Shown here piece by piece: positions 1-10,200 of a DNA stretch of 64,000 nt. A program made the translations under genes and the position numbers. The DNA is from Deltaproteobacteria bacterium. GTDB taxonomy: Bacteria > Myxococcota_A > UBA796 > SXON01. The stretch covers positions 1 through 64,000 of the forward strand of contig CANLGL010000015.1 in NCBI GenBank assembly GCA_947490345.1, given 5' to 3'. Under the pieces are notes generated by a model. It saw nothing but the letters and a program-made list of their open reading frames with translations. It made no database searches and was not told the DNA's origin. Numbering within the stretch: the stretch's first letter is position 1; each line of letters opens with the position of its first letter.

Positions 1-308
1 CAAGGCGCGTGAGTAACGCGCCTTGGCGGCCGCTCTCCCCCCTCCGGCCGGCCCTGAGCTGGCGTCGCGACGTTGATGGAGGGGGGGCACCGCTTCGCGG
101 TTCCCCCCTACCGCGGCCAACCCGTCGCCCTCCGCAAGCGCCGGGGCCAAGGCGCGTGAGTAACGCGCCTTGGCGGCCGCTCTCCCCCCTCCGGCCGGCC
201 CTGAGCTGGCGTCGCGACGTCGCCGCCGGCACGTTGTTGAGCGAGGGGGGGGGCACTGTCCCGAGGCGCCAAGGAATACACCGCCGTTCGCATTGTTATA
301 GGCCCAGC
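1..308. repeat. GC-rich direct repeats (two 73-bp copies, 147-bp period)
   Basis: Bases 1-73 and 148-220 are identical, with a G-run/C-run stretch between them (an AGGGGGGGCACC-type motif and its complement near 85-115). The same style of repeat recurs at 60881-61260, and related pieces lie near 20340-20410 and 63430-63545. An open frame runs through this region into the following gene, but it is low-complexity and encodes the repeat twice, so I do not treat it as coding. The first copy may continue left of the window. Confidence 0.8.
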
Positions 309-851
309 ATGCTCTTGCTCGCCGCGCTCGCCGGGGCCGTTTCCAACGCCTGGGTCCCCACCTGCTCCACCCGAGAGGCGTCCACCCTGTGGTTCGGCTT
401 CGAGGGCCCGCCGCCCGCCAAAGACGCCCCCGCGCCGCCCGACTTCACCTGTCCAGGACTCTTCCTCGGCGACGTGGTGTGCGGCAACCTGGTGGGGCTG
501 GGCAAGGCCACCGAGACCGGGAGGAACACCATCGACCAAGCGCAGTACGAGCTGCGCTACCTTCCTTACGGGGAGACCTCGTCGATCATGGGTTTTTTGA
601 ACAAGGATGGGGGCGGCGTCCCGTTCAAGCCGGTCTACACCCCGGCCGTCGCCTCGATCGACGATCCGCCCCCGGACCCGACCGAACTACTGCGCCAGTA
701 CCTGATCAAGCGGCACAAGGCGTCGCAGCCGACGCAGGGCATCATCCTGCATGTGTGGAGCTGCCCGAGCGCGGGCTTCGTGCCACCGGCCGAAGAGATC
801 GAACCCCATGGGATGAAAGTGCTCACGCACAGCGCGCGCGGGCCGGCCTAG
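309..851 (+). CDS. Hypothetical exported protein
   Basis: 180-aa protein not recognised as any family. I start it at the ATG at 309 because the first residues (MLLLAALAGAVSNAW) look like a short signal peptide, and because the frame upstream is repeat DNA. The mature part has a few Cys residues (for example CPGLFLGDVVCG) and a Pro-rich middle, compatible with a periplasmic or secreted protein. The stop lies 10 bp from the stop of the convergent gene at 862. Function unknown; the start could lie further upstream only if repeat DNA is translated. Confidence 0.55.
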   Translation: MLLLAALAGAVSNAWVPTCSTREASTLWFGFEGPPPAKDAPAPPDFTCPGLFLGDVVCGNLVGLGKATETGRNTIDQAQYELRYLPYGETSSIMGFLNKDGGGVPFKPVYTPAVASIDDPPPDPTELLRQYLIKRHKASQPTQGIILHVWSCPSAGFVPPAEEIEPHGMKVLTHSARGPA

Positions 852-861
852 GGTCGTTGCC

Positions 862-2334
862 CTAGCGCAACACCCGCCACGGCGCCGGGAACCAGACCCA
901 CCGGTCGTCCAGCCACACCAGCCCGTCGTAGTCGGTGCCGCGCCCCCCCGCGACCGGCTCGTAGGCCCAGGCAATCCACGCCCGTTCGGGCCGAAGCCGC
1001 TCGGCCACCCGCGCCCACGTCGGCGGAAACACCTTGGCCATCGGCGCATCCGGGAGCAGCATTCCACCGGTGGCGACGATGATGCGCAGGGTGACCTGCG
1101 CTGAAGGTGCGCGAACGCGTGGCGGATCGCCCGCCCACAACCCCGCGTACCGGTCGTCAACGGCGGCAAGCTCAGCGTCCGTCCCCAAGAAGGCCTTGGC
1201 GGCGTCCCCGGGACGCGGCGCAAGCGAGGCGATCGTGTCCGCTGATCGCGCCGGATCGACCAGCGCCTCCAAAAGCGGGCGCACGCCGGCGCCGATCTCG
1301 GTCAGTACCGCATCCAGGTTCGCCGCGGACACTGCGAGGGGTGGCTCGCCAGCGGGGCCAGGAAGGTGGGGTGCCGTGGCATCGAGCAGCCCCATCATCT
1401 CGTAGCCATCGAGCCCTTCCACCAGACGGAAGCCGAGGACGCGCTCGTCTTCGTCGAGCCGCACGGCCAAAAGCGCGCCCCGGAAGCGAGGGTCCCGGCT
1501 CTCCAACTCGAGGAAGCGCACCCGGTCGCCTCCGCCGCGCAAGTCCAGAATCGCGCGCGATTGCCCCTCACCCAGGCCTTCCGCCAGTAGGTGGACAAGC
1601 GTATCGCCCGCCTGGCCGCACGCCCGCAACCGCGCCTTCTGCACCTCCAAGAACGTGAAGCCATGATCGACCATAGCCGACAGCGCCCCGGCTCCCTGCA
1701 GTCGCTCGATGGCGACAACCTCGCGGGCGTCATTGACGGTCAGCCAGGCCAGCGTATGGGTCGGGTGGCGAGCGAGGAAACGCCCGTCCTCCGCGCGCGT
1801 GACCACGCTCAGCTCCTCGGGGATCTCCTCGATCGGGATGGGCAGCGGTCGCGACAGCCAGCCGACCAGCGCGGGAGGGGGGACAAAGCCGTGGGGTGGC
1901 ACCGGCAGCTGGGCGACGGGGCGGGATTCCGGGAGCAACGGCAGCGCCGCGATCCAGACGCTGCGCCGCTCGTTGGCACGCTGGAGCGCGCCGGCCAGCA
2001 CCTCGTCGTGCCCCCACCGCAGCGCCTCGCCCAGGGCGAAGGCGGCCAGGACGAGGTCGGTCACGCAACGCCGCGCCTCGCCTCGCATAAAACCGAGGGG
2101 TGTGGCCGGCACCGAACCGAGCCGCTCCGCTCCCACCTGCGCGAACCCGTCCCGATCGAGAAGTCGCGACAACCCATCGCTCGGAATCTCTACGAACACG
2201 AGCTGACGGGCCTCGTCACGCCACATGCACTCCCAGACATGGGCCAGTGGCCTCGGAGAACGGCGGCCAATCACCGCGTGCCCGGTGAGCTGGCAGTAGA
2301 CGGCGGCCTCGGCCTCGGAGCGGACGACGATCAC
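862..2334 (-). CDS. Hypothetical protein, 490 aa
   Basis: Large soluble-looking protein without a signal peptide or membrane segment; family not recognised. The GTG at 2334 overlaps the TGA of the upstream membrane-protein gene as GTGA, which fixes the likely start and implies translational coupling. Similar phrases occur in both halves (a 'WLSRPLPIPIEEIP' stretch, then an Asp/Glu-rich region and a C-terminus ending in aromatic residues, LDDRWVWFPAPW), but I see no catalytic motif. A longer open frame exists upstream, but it overlaps the membrane protein in another frame and is a shadow. Confidence 0.65.
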   Translation of the reverse strand: MIVVRSEAEAAVYCQLTGHAVIGRRSPRPLAHVWECMWRDEARQLVFVEIPSDGLSRLLDRDGFAQVGAERLGSVPATPLGFMRGEARRCVTDLVLAAFALGEALRWGHDEVLAGALQRANERRSVWIAALPLLPESRPVAQLPVPPHGFVPPPALVGWLSRPLPIPIEEIPEELSVVTRAEDGRFLARHPTHTLAWLTVNDAREVVAIERLQGAGALSAMVDHGFTFLEVQKARLRACGQAGDTLVHLLAEGLGEGQSRAILDLRGGGDRVRFLELESRDPRFRGALLAVRLDEDERVLGFRLVEGLDGYEMMGLLDATAPHLPGPAGEPPLAVSAANLDAVLTEIGAGVRPLLEALVDPARSADTIASLAPRPGDAAKAFLGTDAELAAVDDRYAGLWAGDPPRVRAPSAQVTLRIIVATGGMLLPDAPMAKVFPPTWARVAERLRPERAWIAWAYEPVAGGRGTDYDGLVWLDDRWVWFPAPWRVLR

Positions 2335-2996
2335 GGAAGTCCCTGTAACGACCCCAGCGCACGCCTCCACCGCGCCGCCTCGGCCTCCGCCTCCACCTCG
2401 CTGCGAAAACGCTGCTCCAGCGCCGCCAGCGCCGGATCGGGCACGTCCAGCGCCACCACAAAAGACGGCGCTCCCCGGTAGCTGTCCCGCCGAACGACGA
2501 CGGCGCGGACGTCCGCAACCGGAACGGACACGCGCCGCACCCACAACCACCCCTTGCGCGCGGTCACCGCCCCGTCGCGTACGTAGCCCTGGCCGTCGGC
2601 CTCCCGCAGGCCGCACAGGCCCGCCCAGATGACCGCGCACAAGAGCGCCGGCGCGGAGGCGCTGCCACCACGGAACATCGCATACAGCCCCCCTGACGCC
2701 ACCGGCACGACCACCAGAAACGGCACCGAGAACAGGATGTCGAACACGCCGGGACTCATCGCGGGGGTGAGGATGACCCCCTGCCCTTCGACTCGCGACA
2801 GCCACATCGCCTGCATCCCGAGCGCGATTGCCCAGATCGCCAGCGTGGCCGCCCCCAGCGCCATGCCGAACGCAATGGGCATCTCCAGCGTCCGACTGGG
2901 GCGCCCGATCGGCACGAGGACCCCGAAGGCAACGATTGCCAGCACCAGGAGCGCACACAATAGCGGAGCCGGGGCAGGGCCGAGGCGGGAGAACAC
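2331..2996 (-). CDS. Hypothetical integral membrane protein
   Basis: About 221 aa with four hydrophobic segments in the first two-thirds (near residues 10-32, 38-60, 85-105 and 112-125), then a cytosolic tail with a basic patch and an acidic/alanine-rich helix. This resembles small PH-domain-like membrane proteins of unknown role: the hydrophobic part is followed by a beta-rich stretch (GWLWVRRVSVPVADVRAVVV). GTG at 2996 is taken as the start; TTG at 3002 is an alternative. It is divergent from the gene at 3018 with only about 20 bp between starts, so promoters must overlap the coding ends. It is coupled to the gene at 862 by a GTGA overlap. Confidence 0.65.
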   Translation of the reverse strand: MFSRLGPAPAPLLCALLVLAIVAFGVLVPIGRPSRTLEMPIAFGMALGAATLAIWAIALGMQAMWLSRVEGQGVILTPAMSPGVFDILFSVPFLVVVPVASGGLYAMFRGGSASAPALLCAVIWAGLCGLREADGQGYVRDGAVTARKGWLWVRRVSVPVADVRAVVVRRDSYRGAPSFVVALDVPDPALAALEQRFRSEVEAEAEAARWRRALGSLQGLP

Positions 2997-3017
2997 GCGC
3001 AAAGCTATACCGGGCCC

Positions 3018-3815
3018 ATGGATCTAGCCTCCGCCATGGCCGCCGTGATCGGGCGCCCCCGTGATGACGCCCCCCGTGAGCGCTTCGCCGATCTGATCGC
3101 CGCCCCCGAGCCGGCCACCGCAGCGTTCATTCGGGCGCAGGTGGATGTCGCGCGCCGACGGCGCCACAAGCCTCGCCCCGATCGAGCGGTTGAGCGTAGC
3201 GCCCGATCCTGCGGACTCCCCTCCCCAGCCCACGAAGAGCGCGGGCTGGCCCGCGTCGCCGCCCTGCTGGACGGGACGGTTCCCGCCTGGGCGCAGGGGC
3301 TGAGGTACGGGCGAGGCTTTGTCGAAACCGCCACTGTCGACGGGCGTTGGTTCGAGGGCCATGGCAGTGATCTGATGGCGCTGGCCCCGATCATCGACGT
3401 GACCGTGCACAATCCACCTTCCGATGCCGAGGCGCTGTTCGACTCGCCGGCGTGGACCCAAGTCCGCTCGTTGCGCTTCTCCGGGTCCCCACCCACGATC
3501 GGCACGCTCCGGGCGCTGTCGGCGTCCCCCTACCTGGGCAACCTCACGGTCCTGTGCATCGACCAGGCCAAGCTTCCCGAAGCCGCCATTCACCTGGTCG
3601 CCGCCGCCGCCGGCTTGCGCAGCCTCGCTTACGTCCGAGCCGACGGAAACCAATTCCCTGACGTCAACCCGAGCCAGGACGAGCAGGATGGCGCCGTCTA
3701 CGGCGAGGTCCCGAGCGCCTTCGCGGCGACGCTGGCCCTGAAGCACGGGGACCGGCGTTGGCTGAAAGGGGGGCTGCCGCCGGCGCTCGACTGGCACGCG
3801 GAGATGTTCCCGTAG
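3018..3815 (+). CDS. TIGR02996-like repeat-companion protein
   Basis: 265 aa. The N-terminus (residues about 1-45: DDAPRERFADLI, then FIRAQVDVARR) matches the pattern of the TIGR02996 domain, which in myxobacteria is typically followed by leucine-rich-like or similar repeats. The rest carries short LRR-like strands (VRSLRFSGSPPTIGTLRAL, LTVLCIDQAKL). No signal peptide. The exact function of this family is unknown. It stands alone between a divergent membrane gene and a 230-bp spacer. Confidence 0.6.
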   Translation: MDLASAMAAVIGRPRDDAPRERFADLIAAPEPATAAFIRAQVDVARRRRHKPRPDRAVERSARSCGLPSPAHEERGLARVAALLDGTVPAWAQGLRYGRGFVETATVDGRWFEGHGSDLMALAPIIDVTVHNPPSDAEALFDSPAWTQVRSLRFSGSPPTIGTLRALSASPYLGNLTVLCIDQAKLPEAAIHLVAAAAGLRSLAYVRADGNQFPDVNPSQDEQDGAVYGEVPSAFAATLALKHGDRRWLKGGLPPALDWHAEMFP

Positions 3816-4046
3816 GGTGACGAACTGCCGCCGGCGGCCGACGGTCGCCGCGGTGGTGACGACGCCCCGCGCCACCTGCTGAGGCGCGCGCCGGTGTGGG
3901 GTGGGTCCCCGACGGCCAATGTTAGCATCGCTACCATAGCGCCGCGAGGGCCTGCGGCCTGTCGCGGCGGCGCCGAACCCGCGCAGCGGGAAGACGGCCA
4001 AGCGCGGCCGCTAGGCTGAACCAGCCAACGTTTCGGCGCCCACGGA
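3816..4046. other. Intergenic spacer with a 19-bp palindrome
   Basis: No plausible gene is seen. The spacer lies between the ends of two convergent genes and contains the palindrome listed at 3919-3937, otherwise only GC-rich sequence with partial inverted repeats (for example around 3940-3985). Confidence 0.5.
3919..3937. promoter_or_regulatory. Palindrome ATGTTAGC-ATC-GCTACCAT (operator-like)
   Basis: ATGTTAGCATCGCTACCAT is a near-perfect 8-3-8 inverted repeat (one mismatched pair). The same consensus, ATGTTAGC-N3-GCTAACAT, occurs at 36661-36679 upstream of an aminotransferase gene. Two matches in AT-poor DNA suggest a binding site for a dimeric regulator, but here it sits between convergent gene ends, so any role is unclear. 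Confidence 0.4.
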
Positions 4047-4235
4047 CTACCGCTTCGGAGGCAGCTTCCCTTGTTCGGCCAGCTGCTTCAGCGCCGCGGC
4101 GACCCGCGCATCGCGTTCGGCCTCGCGACGGGCGTCGTCGTCCTCGGTGTTGGCCTCGATGTGCCGGATCAGCAGCTCCTGGACCTCGTCGGCCAGCTTT
4201 TTGATCTCGGTCTTCGGCGCCGGCTTCGGGCTCAC
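4047..4235 (-). CDS. Small helical partner of the giant toxin-like protein
   Basis: 62 aa, starting with GTG at 4235 that overlaps the TGA of the giant DUF4157 gene (GTGA), so the two are translationally coupled. The sequence is charged and predicted helical (KKLADEVQELLIRHIEAN, then RREAERDARVAAALKQLAEQ), with no signal peptide or Cys. Its position immediately after a gene ending in a zeta-toxin-like kinase domain is what would be expected of an immunity protein, antitoxin or chaperone, but I recognise no family and the assignment is inference from position only. Confidence 0.6.
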   Translation of the reverse strand: MSPKPAPKTEIKKLADEVQELLIRHIEANTEDDDARREAERDARVAAALKQLAEQGKLPPKR

Positions 4236-7200
4236 TTGGGCGCTCCCCCGAAGATGCGTGCGTAGGACTCCAATACGGCCACCCTCACCTCCGGCGGCTG
4301 CCCGTCGAGGAACTTGATCGCGTTCTCCAAGGCGCCCCGGGCGACCGCGTCCGGGTTCTTGCCCGCCGCGCGTTGGGTGCGCACGTGCTCCTCGAGGATG
4401 CGGAGCGAGGCTTCGAGCGCCTGCTGCTTGTTCGGCGGGTCACCGACGTGCTGGGCGCCAAAGGCCTCGCCGGCGCCGTTGAGCGGCTTGACGTCGGGGT
4501 AGGCCTTCTGCGACTTGTCGGTCAGCGAGGCGCGGTTGAACTCGCCCGGGGCGATGCCAAACGCCTCCGCTTGACCGTCGGCGACTGCCTTCTTGTACTC
4601 CGGAGAGTCCATGAAGCTCTTGAACGCCGCGGCGCCGTCCGAGTAGGAGTTGATGAAGGTCATCACGTCGACCACGCGGCCGCTGCCCTCGGCGCGCTCC
4701 AGCACGCTCTGGAAGCGGGTGGTGGGGTCGGCCTCTGCGTAGCCGAAGACCACCTTGATGCCGCGCTCCTGGGCGGCGCGAAGCACCCAGGCGTTCTCGC
4801 CGGCGTCTCCTTCACCGGCAGCATCCCACACCGCACCAAACTTGGCCCGATCCCCCAACGCGTCCTTCACGATGCCGGTGAGGTCACCCTTGCCGGCCGC
4901 GCAGCCGCCACTGGTGACGAAGACCTGCTTGGCCGGGTCGCCATCGGGGAGGCGCGCCAGCACGTCGAGGCGCTCCTGGAAGCCAAGCCGTGCGATCGCC
5001 ACCGCCGTCGGGTGAAGGGCGTGGTTCATCTCCAGCCGGTAGGCCTTTTCTTCCGGCGAGGCGGGCTTGCCACCGGCGCCGTACTCGGGGAGGAGGCGCT
5101 TCATCGCATCGACCTCGAAGACCGGCTGATCGGGGTTGCCGATGGCTTCGGCGAGCTTGCGCGCGCCGTCCGCGGCAGCGCCGGCGTTCTTCTGGGCCCA
5201 GTCGGCGAAGCGGGTCTCTTCGGTCCGCTCGGACTGGCTGAGCTGCTGCTGGCGCGGAACACCCTGTTCGGTGAGCTGGGTGCGTAGCTGTTCGCCGGTG
5301 GCCTTGGGGTCGTAGAAGTCCCCGCTCAGGCCGATGAGCGGCGTCTCGCCCGGCTTCGGGGTGGTGACCGCCTGACCGGCCTCGGGACCGACGAGCTTGG
5401 GCGCACCGGGGATGAGCGACGTGTCGGGAGCGCCGCCGGTTCGCGTCGTGGGACTCGGCGTGCTGGTCTCACCGGGAAGGACCGGCCGGACGCGCAATCG
5501 TTCGTTATCCGCCGCCGCCTTGACGTCCTGGGCCTGATCGTGGGCACCGATGATGCGCTGTTGCGTCGCCGCATCGGCCTGAGCAAGCTTGATGAGCGTC
5601 TCGCGGTTCGCGCCGCGGATCATGCGTTCGGAATGGTGGAAGCTGCCAACCACGCCCCGGCTATCGGTGGGGACCGAGCCGTGGCCGGCCTGCATACCGA
5701 AGTTCTCGTCGGTCATGTAGCGGAACCCGCTGGCGATGCGCTTTCGGACCGCAGGCGAGGTGGCCGCCGCGCCGATCACCCGCACCGCGCCGTCGGCAGA
5801 CTCCACGCCCACCACCACCGGGAAGGGGAACTCCTTGCCGCTGGCGTCGATGAGCGGCGTCATCCCCTTGATCTCGCCGAGCAACTTCCCGGGGCCGCCG
5901 GCGCCTTCCCCATCCTGCCCGATGGCCAGCACCACCCGATCGGCCCAGAACTCCTGGCCATCGTTGCCGACCATGCGGATCTGCTGTTTTCCTGTGGCCG
6001 GGTTGGTCTCGAAGGTGACGCTCTTGATGTCGTCGGTGACACTCCGCGTGATCTTTCCGCCCGCCGCGGACTGCATCGCGGGGTCGAAGGCGGCGCCCTC
6101 GCGCTGGTTCCGGGGCAAGAACCCGTTGCCACGGCCTTCGGTGAAGGTGAACCGCTCGAGGTCGCCCATCGCGCGCTGGATGGCGACGTCGTCACCCGCC
6201 GCCCGAGCGGCGGTGAGCCGGTCGTGGAGTCCTTCCAAGCGCGCCTTCTGGGGCGCGGGCATGTCGTCATCCGGGCGAGCCATGCGCCCAAGCCACTCGA
6301 CCGAGGCTGCGTTCTTGGCGCTGCCTTCCGCACCCCAGGCGCCAGCGGCACCGGCTCCTAGGACCAGCACCTTTTCGCCAGGTTTGACGCTATTTCCGTC
6401 GAAACCCTGGTCCGACTGCTGGATCCGGCCGTCGGCCTTCATCTGCGCGTAGAGGTCGGCGTCGATCTGAGCGGGTTTGCCCCCAGGACCGGCCTCGGTC
6501 GTCAACCCGCGCGACGGCCCGGCCCCACCCGCCAGATCGATGTGATTCGCGTAGACGTAGCGGAACTTCGGCGACCCGTCGGCGTTGACGCCGTCGTTGA
6601 TGCGAATCCGCGCGGCGGCGTCTTTGTGCCAGGTGGTCCCCGGCTCCATCTGCGAGCGCAGCTCCACGCCGTCGATCTTGGCGCTGAGCACGCCCACGCC
6701 GGCGCCCGCCCGGTTGACCTCGACGTTCTCGGCGTGCTGTCGCGCCTGCATGAACGCCGCGCTCTCCGAGTCGGCGGTGCTGCGCATCGGCTGGGCCCCG
6801 CCCGCCACGTCGCTCTCACCGGCCCGCTGGCCCAGGTCCGCGTTGGCCTTGAGCCACGGGTTCTCGCCACCGACCACCAGCCGCTTGCCCTGGGCGCCGT
6901 TGCCGAGCGCGCTCAGCTCGTTGGAGATGCCCGCGAAGCCGGCGCCGACGGTGATGTTGTCGAAGACGTCGTCGACGTAGTTGCCACCGGCAGCGTCCGC
7001 CTTGGTCGCCGCGTCGATCGACTGCTTGACCGCGGTGTCGTTGGCCTTGTTCGCAGCGCGGGCCTCGAGCACCTGCAGCGCCTTGAGCGGATCCGGCGCC
7101 GCGATGACCGCATCGAGCTCGGAGGGGTGGAACGTGGGCGTGCCGTCCGGACCGGTCTGTTTCGCGATGTCGACCAGGCGATTGATGACCGCGTCGTCCC

Positions 7201-10200
7201 GAGAGATGCGGCTCTCGGCGGCACGCAGGGCGACCTCCTGACCGCTGGCATCCCCGGACTTGGCGACGATGGCCCACGCCGCCTCGGGCGTGAGCTTGCC
7301 CGAGGTCAACAGCGCGTCGACCCGGTCGAAGACGGCCTGCTCGCGCACCGCCTCGGCCGACCTCACCGGCGTCTGGGCGGGGTCGCTGGCGACAACCTTG
7401 CCTTGCGCGTCGAGCCGCACCGCGACGTCGCCCTTCACGGCGACCGCGGTCCCGTCGGGATCGCGGACGATCGCGGTGCCATCGGCGAGCAGGGTGCGGG
7501 TGGTGCCATCGGGGGTCGTGGTCGTCCGATTGCCGTGGGCATCCACGAAGTCGGTCGTGCCATCGCGGTTTCGGGTGGCGACGCCGGTGTCGTCAGCCTT
7601 GGTGACACCCTTGGGACTGGTGACGGTGCTCTCGCCGGTGTTGTTGTCGCGCACCACGTGGGCGTCGTTGTCGTTGCGACCGCCCTGGCCGCCGTGGGCC
7701 TGCTGCTGCTTGGCAACCGTCGCCGCATCCACCTGGGTGCCCGCTGGCTGGCGCCCGGTGCTCGCATCCACGTTGGGGTCCTGCGAGGGCGCCGAGGGCG
7801 GACGGTTGGTGGTGCCGTCCGGCTGGCTGCCGACCGGACGCTGGCTGGTATCGGCGGTGCGCGGGGCCGCGGGGTTGAGGTCGGGGCCGCCGCCACCAGG
7901 AGGGGGCGGCGTGTTGGGGTCGTGCGCAGGGCCGGCGCTGCTTCCCGGCGGAGGCCCGCCTGGGTCACCGCCCGGGCCGGGCGGGGGTGTGGTGGTCGGC
8001 GCCGCCTGTCCGCGCCGCTGGCGGATGCCGGAGCCCAAGGCGCCTCCGCCGGCACCCATGACGAACTGCTTGGCGCCCTCGGTCCCGGCCTGCTCGGCGA
8101 AGGAGCTGAGGTCAGTGGGCCCTTTGCCTCGCGCCGCGTCGAAGGCGGTACCGGCCGCCACCGAAGCCACGCCACCCGCCGCGTTGCTGGCGCCCTTGAA
8201 GGCCGCCGAGCGCCAGATGCCGCCGCCTTGGTCGATCGACTTGCCCAGCGCCGTCTCGTCGATCCGATTGGACACCGCAGACGATGCCATGTCGGTGACC
8301 GACTGGCGAGCGCCCCCGATGCCGACGTCGCCCATGCCGGACCAGAAGCCCTTGTCCCAGGTGCCATCCGTCATCGCCGTCTGGGCCGCGCCGTTGACGA
8401 AGCCCATGCCACCGTCGATCGCGACCTGCGAGCCCACCTTGCCCAGCGCCCCGACCCCGATCTGGGCGCCCTTCATGTACGCGCCGGCGCCGGCGGTGAG
8501 GGTGTTCACCGCGGTGATGCCCGCGTCGGTCGCGGCCTGCTCGTACCCGTACCGCCCGCCCTTCATGCCCGCGTTCACGCCCATGCTGATCGCGCCGCTG
8601 GCCGCGGTGCCCGCCGCCGCCATGATCATGGCCGCGCCTGCCGGAGCGCCGGACCCGAAAGTTGCCGCGGTAACGACGACCGCGCCCACGATCGCGACGC
8701 CCGTCGTGATGTAGTTGGCGGTTCGGTCGGTGGCCGCCTGGTACTGCGTCGCGTTGATGCCCACGTCGCCGCAGAGCCGCTGGTACTCCTTCTGGTCCTC
8801 GGGGTTCGCGAAGGTGCCGTCGGCGCGCATCCGCGTGTTGAGCGTGGTGAGCGCGTTGAAGTTGCGGTCGAGGTCCTTCTGCTCGGCCGAGCCGTCCATC
8901 GTCGAGCGGCCCATCGCCCCGCTTTCAGACCCACGCTGCCAATCGTATTGGCTGCGCGCCAGCGCCATCTGCTGCTGCGCGCTCATGTACTTGCTGTCGC
9001 CCTGGAGGAGCATCTCGACTTCACGTCGATCGTCACCCGAGAGCTCGTTGAACCACTGGTTGCTGGCGTGGTCGCGGCCAGGGATCTTGTTGCCGTTGGC
9101 GTCGCGCTCGGCCACCCCGAGCCGCTCGAACACCGACTCGCCGTGCACCTGCTGGTACACGGTGTTCATCTGGGCCACTTCGTCGGGACGCATCCCGCCG
9201 AGCGCCCGCTTGATCATCGCTTCGTTGGTGCCGGCGCCATCGGCACCGAGCGCGATCATGTCGGCGGCGACGCGAGGACTGTTGGTCCCATCGGCAAGCA
9301 TGTTGCGCATCAGGCGCTGTGAGGTCTGCGACTCCTTGTCGTCGCGACCCGAGAACATGCCGCCGATGGCGGAGTCCATCGTCCGGCCGGTGTTGCCGCC
9401 GTATTGCTGCGCGTACATCTCGCGCATGGCCGTTTCGCGTTGATTCTGGGCCGCGGTCGCACGATCCCGCACCGCGGGATCCGGACTGTGCAGGTCCTCC
9501 TGAAGCGCGGCCGGCGACATCAGCGCCTTCTCCATGCGCTCCATGTTCGGACCGCCGGAGCGCTGACGCTCGACCTCGAAACGCGAGGTGGCGGCCTGGA
9601 CGCTGTCCTTGCCTTGGGTGGCAAGCGCCCGGACCAGGTCACGATTGGCCCCGGTGACACTGTTGGTGCGCACTTCCCCGGTGTTGGGGTCGATGCCCTG
9701 GACGTCGCGCGTGGCGTAGTCGGCAAGCTGGTTGGCCGCGGCGGTCGCATCGATGGGCGGAACGTTGGTCGCTTCGGGGTCGACCTTGTTCTGGATGTTG
9801 ACGAACTCCTGCTGCACCGCCGCGAGTTGAGCGGGATCCACGCCTGCGAGGGCGTCTGCGAGTGCGTCGGGATCGTTGCTGCGGCGGGCTTCGTCGATCT
9901 TCTCGCGCAGGCGGTAGGCGTCGGCGCGGGCCACATTTCCGGCGATGAGCGCCTTGGTGACGTCGAGGTCGGTGCCACCGAGGTTGTCGACCAACCGGGC
10001 GCGGGTCGTCGCCCAGGCCGGGTCGGCCTTCATCGCCGCGAGGTCTTCGGGCGAGAGATCGCGGAGGATTTTCTCGATCTGGGCTTCGTCGTCGCCATAC
10101 CAGTGCATGCTGGCGTCGAGCTCGAGTCGCGCGCCGAGGGCAGTGTTGCCACCAAGATAGGCCCTGGCGATCTTCAGCTCGTCTTCGTTGAGGTCATCGA

